From the NCBI GenBank assembly GCA_947311845.1, contig CAMZMU010000041.1, positions 130,207,840 through 130,271,839 on the forward strand: a stretch of DNA of 64,000 nt. The letters run 5' to 3'. The translations under genes and the position numbers were made by a program. Of this stretch, positions 44,493 through 55,655 are shown one piece after another; the stretch's first letter is position 1; each line of letters opens with the position of its first letter. Source of the stretch: Poa pratensis. Its lineage: Eukaryota > Streptophyta > Magnoliopsida > Poales > Poaceae. The notes beneath the pieces were generated by a model. The model was not told the DNA's origin and did not search any database. It saw only the letters and a list, made by a program, of their open reading frames with translations.

Positions 44493-47235
44493 TTTTTTTT
44501 TTAGAACCATGCAGGAGCACTGCATGTGTTAAAATAGATAGGAAAGAAAAGCCAACCGAGTGACAAAAGTCTTACAGAGATGGCCTGAAACCAAACCAAG
44601 GAAAAAAGAAAGACTATACAACGACCTCAGGCAACCAAAACGACCATAAAAAAAGGTATAAAACTAGCATAGCGTGATCGGATGAGAAGCGCCCGTGTCA
44701 GCCCTATGTATCATGGAGAATGAGCTTCCCGGCACTAGCTGAAGCCCACTGCATTGCCCCGTTTTTAATGTGATCTATGAGAAGATTAGTGGGTTTGATG
44801 ACTTTATCGAAGACCCTCCTATTTCTCTCTCGCCAAACCTCCCATGCGATCAATACGACCATTGAGTCTAGTTTCTTCTTGTTCTTCCCCGTAACTGTTC
44901 CTCGTGCTTGAACCCACCAGTCCTTGAGATTAGACTAGGGGGATGGGACTACACTTTGCAGATTGACCCAAGAGAGTGTTTGACCCCAAATAATATTGAC
45001 GATCGCACATCCCATAAAAGGATGTTGGGCATTTTCCTCCATCGTGTTGCAGAAAGAACAATTTCCAGGATGCTAGAGTCCTTTTCTTTTTAGACGATCC
45101 GTCGTCCAAACTCTCTGACGAACAAAAAGTCACATTGCCAATTTGCACTTCATCGGAGCATAAGAATTCCATATGGCCTCCGCAACATCCGAAATAATAT
45201 TAGTCTTGAAGTGCGCTTGATACACTGATTTAGTGGTGAATGTGCCTTTTGACTCCCACGACCAAGTCCATTTATCCTCTGTTAATGGATTAAACTGAAC
45301 CCCCTGACACTTTTCAGAAATTTCCAACACTTGCATGAACTCGCTGATCGTTATCGGTTTTTTTATATCCTCAATCCAAGTTCCGGAGTTAAGCGCTTGG
45401 GCAACCGTTCTTCTTGCTCTAATCTCGGAGTTAATAATTACATAAATCCCAGGGGCGAAATCCTTGATGGACTGGCCGTTTATCCATTTTTCCGACCAAA
45501 ACATTGTACGTTCTCCATTCCCCAAGACGACCTTGGCAGCGGTGTTGAAAATATCTCTAATTTCCTCATCTTCTGGAGATGCAAGCTCACACCATGGCTT
45601 CTTCTCACTAGCACGTAGATTCCACTCCCATCGAGTGCGAAAGGCTTTGCTGAGGATATCCAGATTTAAAATGCCTAGGCCGCCAACAGCTTTTGGTTGA
45701 CAAACAGTAGGCCAGTTGACCAGACACTTGCCCCCTTAGACCACTTCAGTTCCCTTCCACAAAAAAGCCCGCCTAATTTTGTCAATGGCCTTGAAGACCC
45801 ATGTAGGTGGATCCATGGATAGTAGATGAAAAATAGCTATTGCGCTCAGAACTGATTGGACTAGAATTAGCCTCCCACCATGGGTGAGCATATGGGTTTT
45901 CCAAGAAGCGAGCCTTCTCTTGATCTTGTCTATTAGCTCTTGGAAGTCCTGTTTTCTGGCTTTTCTTGTATGCAGCCGTAAGCCTAGATATGTAATTGGC
46001 ATGTTCACAACCTGGCAATTTAAAGTTGCACTTATTTCGTTAAGAGTTTGATCGCTGCACACCAAGGCGGAAACAGTGATTTTGTTCATGTTGCAGATCA
46101 ACCCGGAAGCCTTCCCAAAAATATCTAACAACTCCTTCGCAACAGCAGCCTCTCCGTGTTCTGCTTTCAGAAACAAAATAACGTCGTCAGCGACCGACAG
46201 TCGCTGGGGGATAGGCTGATTAGCAGGCAAAGGCGTGAGAATTCCTTCTTCATCCGCTTTTTCGAACAGGAGACACAAAGCATCCATCACAAGAATAAAG
46301 AGCATCGGTGACAGCGCGTCACCCTGTCTTAGACCTCTTGCATGGTTAATATTGTGTCCCGGCACTCCATTAAGCAAAATACTTGAAGAGGTGGTAGATA
46401 AAATCATAGCGATCCAATTTCACCACCTTTGCCCAAAGCCTTTTTTCTCAAGAACTTCAAGGAGGAATTGCCACGCGACCGTATCAAACGCCTTCGCAAT
46501 ATCTAACTTCAGAAGGATACTTGGGCATTTTTTTCTTTTTGAGCAGCTTAGCCGATTCTCTTACCAATTTAAAATTTTCATGAATTGAGCGACCTCTCAT
46601 CTAAGCTCCTTGATTTGAACCCACTAGACGGGGAAGGACTCCGCTTAATCTGTTGGCAAAAACCTTAGAGAATATTTTAGCGAGGCTGTGCACCAAGCTT
46701 ATTGGCCTATAGTCCGCAGGCTCAGAAGCATCCGGTTTTTTAGGTAGAAAAACCATGTACGCACGGTTAATTCCTTCCAAAGCTCTCCCATCCAAATTAT
46801 ATAAAGCATTGAAAGCTTCTACGATATCTTTTTTGATTATGCCCCAGCAACTCTGATAAAAGGCGACAATATACCCATCTGGACCCGGAGCTTTTTCTTT
46901 TGGCATGTCTTTTATTGCCTCCCAAATTTCTTCTTCGGAAAAGACACTTTCCAAATCCTGTAGATCAAAGTTGTTCATACCTATAAAGTCCAAGTTTAAA
47001 CTTGACGATCTGATCACAGGTTTGCCAAAGCGATCTCTGTAGTGGTCCTCCAAAACTCTATCTCATTGTGTGTAACGACCACTTGGTTGCCATCCCTTAT
47101 GGCACCAATGAAATTCTTTCTTTTACTATGGCTCGCTTGAATGTGAAAGAAGCTCGTATTCGCATCTCCTTCTCTTAGCCAATTGATTCGTGATCTTTGC
47201 CTCGCCATGGATCTGTCCACAGCGCACAGGCCAAA
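44493..47235 (-). mobile_element. 5'-truncated L1-type LINE
   Basis: 2.74 kb on the minus strand with its A-tail as a T-run at 44491-44502. It is flanked by 13-bp copies ATGCAATCTTTCT (44480-44492) and ATGCGATCTTTCT (47236-47248), which differ at one base. It contains the reverse transcriptase and zinc-binding C-terminal part of ORF2. The endonuclease and ORF1 are missing through 5' truncation. Confidence 0.9.
45130..47220 (-). pseudogene. LINE ORF2 reverse transcriptase, decayed
   Basis: Reading leftwards: linker before RT (RINWLREGDANTSFFH), RT fingers with KEKAPGPDGYIVAFYQSCW, YRPISLVHSLAKIFSKV, thumb/palm with GLRQGDALSPMLFILVMD, the active site SVADDVILF, then PITYLGLRL, SWKTHMLTHGGRL, and the zf-RVT lead-in (FWSEKWINGQ). 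It is broken by several shifts and stops (for example after LVGSNQGA at 46601 and before WIAMILST at 46407). The active site lacks the aromatic residue of the usual YADD: the codon before ADD encodes Val. Confidence 0.9.
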
Positions 47236-47501
47236 ATGCGATCTTTCTCGGCAAACATGGCTCCAAGTAGCTGCCAGCTAGAGAATGCAGTACATACTAA
47301 GGCGATTGTATCTACTTGGTGTATGACCGTCCATGTTATCCTTCAGATCCTCTTTACAACTCTGGTATATTCAACATAAGGAATGGGATTATCACGCCAT
47401 TAGTGTCACAGACCGCAGCAGTAACATTGCTACCGCTCCGGCACATTGGGCGTTGGCAGCGTTGGTGTTCGACATGGTTCTTCCCTCCCGGAACCGCATG
47501 A

Positions 47502-48106
47502 TCAACGCAGCATGTTATGTTCAGTTGTTTTGGAGATTCCATTATGTAATCCTAACATATTTCTGCTAGAGCCTTGTGATCAACCCTGCCTGGATGTGAT
47601 TATCTCTTATCCTATTGATCTACATTTTCAAATCGATGCGGATGATCTTTTTTTAGTCTTTTGCGAAAGGATTGTGGATGATCTTACTATGATGTATTCC
47701 GATCCGCAGAGTCTTTTATTATGTGTTAACTTAATCTGCTGTCCGAAAGGCTATGTTATGTATTTATTGGAACAAACCTCTTTATATCTGACGGTGAACA
47801 AACTTACTAGGCACTGAATCCTGATCACCATGTGCAGTGTACCTAGTTTTGCTCATAGCGTAGTACTCCGTATTATTCTTCTCGTCTGCAGCATCTGCTA
47901 CCCATCGAGATACAATCTTGTGTAAGAAAAGGCAAGAAAACTGAGGACGAAACGAGATTTACCGGGAACCAAATTATCTTTCTAAACCTAAGAAAATAAG
48001 CCAGATTTTCTTTTAATCCGAGAAGGACTCTGTTAGGTTGCCCCTTACAAAGAACCTATCGGTTGCAGGCTTGCAGCCCGAGACCTATCCAGCCCTAACA
48101 CACACC
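47502..48106. other. Spacer between F-box relics
   Basis: Presumed 3' region of the first and promoter of the second F-box gene. No clear TATA box assigned. Confidence 0.45.
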
Positions 48107-49283
48107 ATGGCTACCGCGTCTGGCTCTTCCCGCCGCCTCCGCCCATGGTCGGATCTCCAGCCGGAGCTGCTGGGCCTAGTACTCCAGCGCCTACAATCCC
48201 ACGCCGACCGCGTCCGCCTACGCGCGGTCTGCCGCGCGTGGCGCTGCAGCGAGCGGCTTCATGCGCCGCTGCTCCCCTGGCTCGCCCTCCCGGACGGCAC
48301 CTTCCTCAGCTTCCCCGATGCCGCCGTCTACCGCTTGCCCGTCCCCGAAGACGTCTCCAACCGGCTCTCCACCGGCGGCGCGCTCTTCCTCGTCCACGGC
48401 GACGGCAGTCGCTCCCTGATGAGCCCTTCCTCCGCGGCGCTACTCGCCTCTCCCCGGGCCACACGACAACTACACGTATCTACATCCGCAAGGTGGTGGT
48501 GTCGATCACCTCGTCGGCGTTCTCAGCTACTCTGTCTTCGTCTCTACTCACGGCGGCCACGAGGCCAGCATGGCGTGCTCGACGCGGACGATGGAGTGGA
48601 CGCCACCACCTGATCCTGCATGCATCCCAAATTCCGCTGTCGACATTGTACTCTTCAAAGGAAAGTGTACGTCCTCGCAGCCAACAAGGAGTTACATGTC
48701 CTGGAAGCCGGCGATCAGCACATCACATCGTGTGCTGTATACGCAAAATCCCGAGGGTTGGCCACGTTTACACCCAAAGATGGCACGATCCTTTCGCCAC
48801 TGACAAGTACTATCAACGGGACTACTTGTGGTGTCCGGCGACCAGCTACTGTGGGTGAAACGAAGGATAAATATACCGCCGATACTGCCAACAGAATGGG
48901 ATAGAGAGTCGGACTTACCAGTTCGACGTCTTCGAAGCGGTGGACCTCAGCGGCGGGCTTGGACGGTGGAACGTTGATACGTTGATGGGCGTGCGCTATT
49001 TGTCAGCCAAGGCTGCTCCGAGTCGGTCTGTGCCTCTGCCGGCGTCCAAAGTGGTAGTAGCACTAGAGTTCGCCAAGATTGCATCTACTTTGTTAGCGAC
49101 GATAGCACCATATACACCGAGAGGCCCCTCAAGAGGGATCGTGAGGATTCCTTTCTCGACTCCGGTGTGTACAACATGAGAGACCGTACAGTGGCACCAT
49201 TTCCGTTGGAGAAATCGGCCGCATCTGCGCTTGCCGAATGTGATGGCCCGTGGTCTCCGACTTGGATATTTCTCGAAACTTGA
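48107..49283 (+). pseudogene. F-box/DUF295 pseudogene
   Basis: ATG 48107 begins a good F-box (WSDLQPELLGLVLQRL, ADRVRLRAVCRAWR), followed by WLALPDGTFLSFPDAAVYRL and the dipeptide-rich DUF295 start up to SLMSPSS near 48430. From there coding sequence continues in changing frames: YTYLHPQGGGV, ACSTRTMEWTPPPDPACIPNSAV, FKGKCYVLAANKELHVLEAG, LLWVKRRI, and the C-terminal block QDCIYFVSDDS, DSGVYNMRDRTV, WSPTWIFLET ending TGA 49281-49283. At least three frameshifts are required, so this is a pseudogene. It lies in tandem, in the same orientation, with the interrupted copy upstream. Confidence 0.85.
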
Positions 49284-50996
49284 CTTAAGCTGTTTATGGA
49301 GTATTAATTAAGATTTTTTTTATTTTAGAAACTAGCACAGGGGCCCTCGCAAACGCGACGGCACAACTTGTAGTTTGTCGTAAGTGTTGGTTATATTATT
49401 TCGTGTTATGAAGATATTATTTTCTCGTATTTACCTTATTTGTTACAAAACACGCACCATTCATACATGGATGCTATCTCGAAGGCGTGAACTTTATATT
49501 TTTACTGTGCCAATGGTTATATTGCAACGAAATAAGATTAAAGAGTCACCGCTTGTAGTTTTTTGAAATTTCAGTTATATAATTTGGCGCTATGAAGATA
49601 TTCCTTTCTCATGTTTATTTTATGAATGGTTTTATTGCAAATAAATGAGGTTAAAGACTTATGAAATGTATTGTAAAAAACTTATTATATTAACACTTTT
49701 TATCGATATCTTATTTATACAGACGGAGGTGAGGTGTGCATGCGGGCTAGATCAATTTTGGCCTTCTGTTTCAAGCTTAACCAACTCATAATAAAAACAT
49801 GATCTTTGAATTTTTATTATTAATGAAAAAGAGTTTCAGTATTTTCAAATAAAAATATTATGTTGGTACTATGTTGCAGGTATTATGGACCTTGTGTTAA
49901 AATAAATATAATGTAACAAAAATGAAGTTTGTGAACACACGTAAATTTTGTACTAATAATATGTTTTGGTATTTTTTTTCCTATTTATCTATGGGTGCGT
50001 ATATCAAATTAAAGTGAACGAATCAATGTTATTAGCCTTAATTTTTAATGAACTTAATAGCAGGGTTTCTTCTCTCTCTTTATCATCTGGTCTATTTTAT
50101 TTCAGCCTCTTTATCTCATATTCCTCTATTTTCTCGATGAGGTCTTACTAATGGGTTATTCTTGGGTATGACTTGCCAAGCCATGTTTGATATGGCATAC
50201 GATCAACCCTACCTTTACCCATTAGGGCGGGTGAGACTTGGGACAAAAAATGGAGAGGACAATCAGATCCCATAAAACATAAAGTGTGCTAAAAAGGCCT
50301 TAATTTGGACATAATTGACATCCATTTTTTCTATACACTATTTTAATTGTTTCTTTCTCCCTAATTTTTTTGTCTGAACATTTGCTCGCTTAAATTACTT
50401 CTCACTGGTTTACTTAAACCCAAACGAGATTGTTGTTGACCCAATAGTGAGATTTTTTTTTCTCAAACCAACCAAATTTTTACGGAGACCCACCTAGTTA
50501 GATTGACTATTTGAAAATATGGATTTCACAGTCGTCGGTCCCTGTCATAGACAGAGAATTTGAATCCATTTTTAGATGTCTAATCATGTTACTAGATGGC
50601 CTTATAGGTACAATAACCCTACAATATCAACATTAATTTTATTTTAAAGATTGGGTAAACCAATTAAAAACTTCACCGGAGATAGTATATCGAGAATGTT
50701 TTGGATAAATAGGACTAAAAGATTAAATATAACAAAATTGGAGGTGTGCGACTACATGAAATTTAGACCTTCTGATATTACCCTCGTAAAAAAAATCTTA
50801 CCCTCGTCACGAACTTACTTCCGATGGCAAAATTGCAAAAGAAAACACATCATCGTCTCAAAATAGATAACATTTAGATTTTGAAGTTTCAAATATATGC
50901 ATAAATAGCTTGGATATTTTTGTAAAGTATTTTTCATGACGGATATAATGCATCTTTTTATTGAACAAACGATAATTCTAAATAATTTATTATGAA
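49284..50996. other. AT-rich spacer
   Basis: No gene; AT-rich sequence probably made of old repeats. Confidence 0.5.
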
Positions 50997-51680
50997 TTAG
51001 CAATCACAAATAGAGATGCTCGACATCGAAATTTTTAGAAAGTGATGTATTTTGGAACCAAGTGTCTATGAGTCAAGATCTATATTCAACATTCAGTCAA
51101 ACTATTTCTTACACATGGTCAGAGAAATGGATAGCTTTGTATATGTGTGTGATGTGTTAGGAAGTGCTTGTTGTATTCTGATTGCTTAATGACGGGAGTC
51201 CATGCCCGACACTTGTATTCTCAACATTAGCCGTGTTAAACAAACTACGTGACTAATATTTTTCAGTTAAATCTTAACAATAAATTTTAGATACAACTAA
51301 CACGATAATTAGAAGATGTGGCCCAACATTGTGGCTGTATTAGGAACCATGTATATTGAGGGCTCAGACATATTTAGAGCTTCGCTCTTCCTCTTGGATT
51401 TTAATATCTCGAATGGTCACTTTTCCTTCTCTACACAATCCCGTGTGAACTTTTACAAAATACAAAGCTTTCCGAGAACATTGTTCTGTTACAAGAAATT
51501 AATAAGATTAATATTATATTTTCTAAATTTTTGGATTTCATTTGAATTAAATATTTGGTTTTATATTTTAGTGGAGAAGCCCCCACTCAAAAATATTCCT
51601 GTGTATTTTCCCCACGGAGAAAATCATTTCCCAAAACTCAATAATATGTTATCTAAACAGAAATACATTTTTATTATAAC
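50997..51680 (+). repeat. 680-bp direct repeat, copy A
   Basis: Starts TTAGCAATCACAAATAGAG and ends CAGAAATACATTTT-TATT. Matched by 52649-53330 with scattered substitutions (roughly 90% by eye). Confidence 0.85.
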
Positions 51681-51683
51681 TTA

Positions 51684-52648
51684 GTGATACAGCACCACTT
51701 GTTGTTCCTGCTAGTAGACAGGTGATTTCATCCAAAGAGGTACCAAAGTATACAATACCAGCTAAGCGTAAACGTCTGGAGATACACGTGCCAGCCAAAA
51801 CTCAAGTGATGATTGGTTTAATTCCAGTTCAGATCACACCAGCAGATGAAGTCAGGCTACGTTCAGAACACCATGCAAACAATGGAGCAAAGCAGATTGG
51901 ATCGAGCCAATTAAAAAAATGAATCAGTAAAGGATCGAGCTAGCTTTTTTTTTTTTTTGCGGGGAAGGATCGAGCTAGCTAGCTGATTTCCCTAGTACCA
52001 GGACGTTCTGCTAATTGTAGCTGACAAATAGACAGTCCCACACCAGTTTCCTTTTCCTATTAAGTATTCCAAATTGTCGCTTGTTTATTTTCGATTGTGT
52101 TTGAGTCCATGTCGGTCAGGTCATGTTTAGGAGGATAGAAGTCCGGCTTAGCCTGGTACGTGCCTGCGTGCACTATAAATAAAGAGGCTGCGCCTCATGT
52201 AACCCTAGACAAGTTATTTTCGAGTTGAGAAATATACAGAAAATCGTCATGTTTGTGCGGCGGCCAACCTGGTGTTCGAGTTGAGGATCCCATCGAGGGT
52301 TCGTGTCTTTGGCGATTAAATTGGAGCCGATTGGTTCTAGTTTGCTGCTGGTTCTGTCAGAATCGTCCGCGTGCTTCCGGCGAGGGTGTGCGTGTTGTTT
52401 CGATCGGTTTGCATCTGTTAGCTTGTAAACCAATCTGCTACTGGTGTTGGCGATCTCACGCAGCTTATTCTGCCGCTAGTTATTTGCCGTCCAGAGAGCT
52501 CAACTAGGATCGGATATAATCCTACTTGCTACAGCTCTTAGTTACTAGTACTGAATTTTCCAGCGATAAAAATAGTTGTCGCTGCTGCTTGTACCGTGAA
52601 AGTCAGACGAACTCTCACGGCGTCGATTTCAGTGACACGCTGTATCAC
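51684..52648. mobile_element. 965-bp segment with GTGATACAGC inverted ends
   Basis: Ends GTGATACAGC and GCTGTATCAC, with TTA on both sides (51681-51683, 52649-52651), suggestive of a Harbinger-like insertion at the junction of the two 680-bp repeats. Inside, 52170-52520 resembles the promoter/leader part of a retrotransposon (TATAAATA near 52183, then a GC-richer leader), so the interpretation is open. Confidence 0.5.
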
Positions 52649-53330
52649 TTAGCAATCACAAATAGAGATGCTCGACATCACAATTTTTAGAAAGTGATGT
52701 ATTTTGAAACAAAGTGTCTGTGAGTCAAGATCTATATTCAACATTTAATGAAACTATTTCTTACACATGGCCAGAGAAATTGATATCTTTGTATATGCGT
52801 GTAACGTGTTAGGAAGTGCTTATTGAATTCTGATTGCTTAATGACGGGAGTCCATGCACGACACTTGTATTCTCAACATTAGCCATGTCAAACATGATAA
52901 ATGACTAATATTTTTCTTCTAAATTTTAACCATAAATTTTAGATACAACTAACACGATAATTTAAATGATGTGGCCCAAGATGGTGGCTTTATTAGAAAC
53001 CTCTTATATTGAGGGCTCAAACATATTTAGAGCTTCGCACTTTCTCTTGGATTTTAATATCTCGAACGGTCACTTTTCCGTCTCTACACGATCCCATGTA
53101 AAAATTTACAAAATACAAAGTTTTCCGAAAAAATTGTTCAGTTACAAGAAATTAATAAGCTTAATATGATATTTTTAAAATTTCGGATTTAATTTGAATT
53201 AAATATTTGATTTTATATTTCAGTGGAGAATCCCCCACTCAAAATATTCCTGTGTATTTTTCGCACTGAGAGAATTATTTCCCAAAAGTCAATTATATGT
53301 TATCTAAACAGAAATACATTTTATTTAATT
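52649..53330 (+). repeat. 680-bp direct repeat, copy B
   Basis: Second copy of the repeat at 50997. It does not begin TG or end CA, which argues against the pair being LTRs. Confidence 0.85.
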
Positions 53331-53505
53331 CCTGGCAGGATGGCCTGAATTCTTCAAGCCCATCTTCCTTCTCTCTTTTATCTTTTCCTTCTTCTCTCTT
53401 TTTGGGTCAAATTGCTTGGCCCATCTTCCTCCTCCTTTTTCTATCTTATTCCATTCTGCATGGGCCGGCCCACTAAGAGCTGCGGTCGGTTCAGTTCCAT
53501 CGGGT

Positions 53506-53575
53506 GAGATTCGGACCAGCAACCACGCACTAGGAATGAAGTAACCTAACCACGACGCCCTGGTTGACCACGTGA
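53506..53575 (-). other. Weak tRNA-like promoter (SINE head?)
   Basis: On the minus strand GGTCCGAATCTC resembles a Pol III B box, with TGGTTAGGTTA 35 bp upstream as a poor A box. Spacing is shorter than in tRNAs. Low confidence. Confidence 0.3.
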
Positions 53576-53739
53576 TAGAAATATCGCAATTCGCACATGC
53601 GGCACTTGTAGCATATGAGCATATCACTTGCATGTTTTCTTTTGTTTTTTCCCTTATTTTTATATTTAATGATATAAATCATTAAATTTAAAATTATCCA
53701 GATTTGAATAAAGTTCAATTCTTAAAATTTATAGGTTTG

Positions 53740-54515
53740 AATTTTTTGAAAAAAATAATATTTTCAAAATCGGAACCATTTTCAAAAATGAACATTCTCA
53801 AAATCGGAACCATTTAAAAAAGAACCATTTTCCAAAAACGGAACATTTTAAATAACCGGAACCATTTTTTAAATTGGAAGCATTTTCAAAAATCAAAATC
53901 ATTTTCAAAACAAAGAACCATTTTCAAAAATCCGAACAATTTTTTAAATCCAAACATTTTCAGAAAAGTGGAACCATTTTCAAAAAAGGAACATTTTTTT
54001 TAAAATCGGAACATTTTTAAAATCAAAACCTTTTCAAAAAGAACCATTTTCGAAAAACAGAACATTTTAAAAATCGAAAACATTTTTTAAATCGGAACCA
54101 TTTTTAAATCGAACCATTTTTTAAAAAGAACCATTTTCAAAAATCATAACAATTTATAAAATCGGAACCATTTTTTAAATTGGAACCATTTTCAAAAAAA
54201 GGAACTATTTTTAAAAACGGCACATTTTTTAAATCAAACCCATTTCAAAAAAGAACCATTTTCAAAAAATGGAACATTTAAAAAAATCATAAACATTTAA
54301 AAAACCGGAACCATTTTTAAATCGGACCATTTTAAAAGGAAACATTTTCAAAAATCGGAACTATTTAGAAAATCCGAACTATTTTTAAATCAAAACCATT
54401 TTCAAAAAAAGGAACCATTTTCAAAAATCGAAACCTTATTTTAAATCTAAACCATTTTAAGAAATCAGAACTATTTTCAAAAATAAATATTTTTCGAAAC
54501 TGAACCGTTTTCAAA
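53740..54515 (+). repeat. Degenerate AT-rich minisatellite
   Basis: About 35-40 loosely conserved copies of a unit of roughly 20 bp, GGAACCATTTTCAAAAATC, varying in A- and T-run length. No coding frame. Confidence 0.85.
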
Positions 54516-54674
54516 ATAAGCGAAAGTTAAAAACATAAAAGGAAATAAAATGGAAAGAAGTGAGACAAAAAAACAGAAAACTAAAAAGAGAAAACAGAAA
54601 AGGAAAAAGAAACGAAAACAGAAAAGAGGAACAATAGAAGGATGGATAAAGAAATATTAGCACCAACTTGTGTG

Positions 54675-54729
54675 TAGTCCAATGGCTATGCTCTCTATGC
54701 GCCTCAGCGGACGAGCGAGGTTCGAATCC
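54675..54729 (+). other. tRNA-like Pol III promoter (SINE head candidate)
   Basis: A box TAGTCCAATGG at 54675-54685 and B box GGTTCGAATCC at 54719-54729, both near-perfect, 44 bp apart as in tRNA genes. The flanks do not fold into a tRNA acceptor stem, so this is more likely a tRNA-derived SINE or a decayed tRNA gene. Confidence 0.55.
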
Positions 54730-55652
54730 CGCGCTAAAGCTCGCAAAGAGCGACATATAGGGTTTGCGGATCAGTTTCCCGACGCGAGGGACGTGTCAGC
54801 TGGTATGTGTTGAAAATGACTTATTTGTACCCGATTAATGTTGTATGTAATGTTTTAAAAAAATTATCTGAACCGTCACAAGTAAAATCAACGTATTTTA
54901 TATTTCTAACATATGTGGATTAACGTGGTATTTCCGTTAGAGTTTTGGATATTGCTTTTAGTATATAATGGAATAGATAGATAGAAGATTATTTTCAACT
55001 GGACATTTGGTTTACTAATGATAGTTAAACCGTTTTAAATTCTTAGATTTCCAATTTACAACTTTCTTTTGTGGAAAAAATTGTAAAATGGAAATTTAAG
55101 CATTTAAAGTGTTTAACTATCAACTTAAACTAAGTTTTGCATCCAAGATCATAGTATTAAATAGCCCACTGTAGCCTCGCTATGGATCCGCTATAGCCCC
55201 ACTATAGCTGTTTTGAAATGTTGTCACTATTTTTGATAGCCCGCTATTTAAACATTGAAGGAAATACCACATGGTGACTTGGTAGTTTACACAGAAAAAG
55301 ATGCTTACATGACACAAAATTCCCCAATCAAACTAGACCTAACCCTGAATTAAGCTACCACATGGCGACCAAGTGCTTTACATAGGCAAAAGATATGCAC
55401 AATAAAATTTAGGAAGACAACTCTGGTTAAAAGAATCTCACCTGAATCCATGCTGCAAAGAGGATATAGAAGTGCTAAATTGAAAATTTTGAGAAAATAA
55501 TTAAAGAGGTTGTCCAGATCGCATGCCAAGCTTAAAAGTTCCATTGATGGGCCCCATATTCTTATATTTCTTCTTGATGCAATTGGAAACACTAGCAGAG
55601 AACATATTAGCTAGCACCTCACTTTTCTTCTCAAGAAGCAAAAATATATTGG
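54730..55652. other. Gene-free spacer with repeat traces
   Basis: 55150-55260 holds the GCCCGCTAT/ATAGCCCACT motif set common in grass repeats. No gene. Confidence 0.45.
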
Positions 55653-55655
55653 AGG

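Larger units (their letters stand above)
39922..47501 (+). pseudogene. F-box/DUF295 gene with three transposon insertions
   Basis: Pieces of one gene lie at 39922-39990, 42054-42314, 43903-44492 and 47236-47501. With each insertion and one duplication copy removed, they read as an F-box (WSDLQPELLGL, ADRVRLRAVCSSWR), then the DUF295 beta-propeller region (LMNPFSKITFGALL, CPVAVLVMEDG, FFEGKMYALCW, WRRVSELGGYAIFL) and its C-terminal signature (CIYLVYDRP, YNSGIFNIRNG, WFFPP). Inserts in order are a Harbinger element, a MULE and a LINE. Independent one-base shifts lie between the ATG and the F-box, near 42200, near 44320 and after 47248. The paralogue at 48107 shares WSDLQPELLGL and ADRVRLRAVC. 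F-box proteins select targets for ubiquitination; this copy cannot. Confidence 0.9.

Noticed and set aside
50997..53330. LTR retrotransposon with 680-bp LTRs
   Set aside because: The repeats lack TG/CA ends, and no primer site or purine tract is visible next to them.
53740..54515. CRISPR-like array
   Set aside because: Eukaryotic AT-rich minisatellite with degenerate units and no constant repeat/unique spacer pattern.
54660..54740. Functional tRNA gene
   Set aside because: A and B boxes are good, but the flanks do not form acceptor or anticodon stems.
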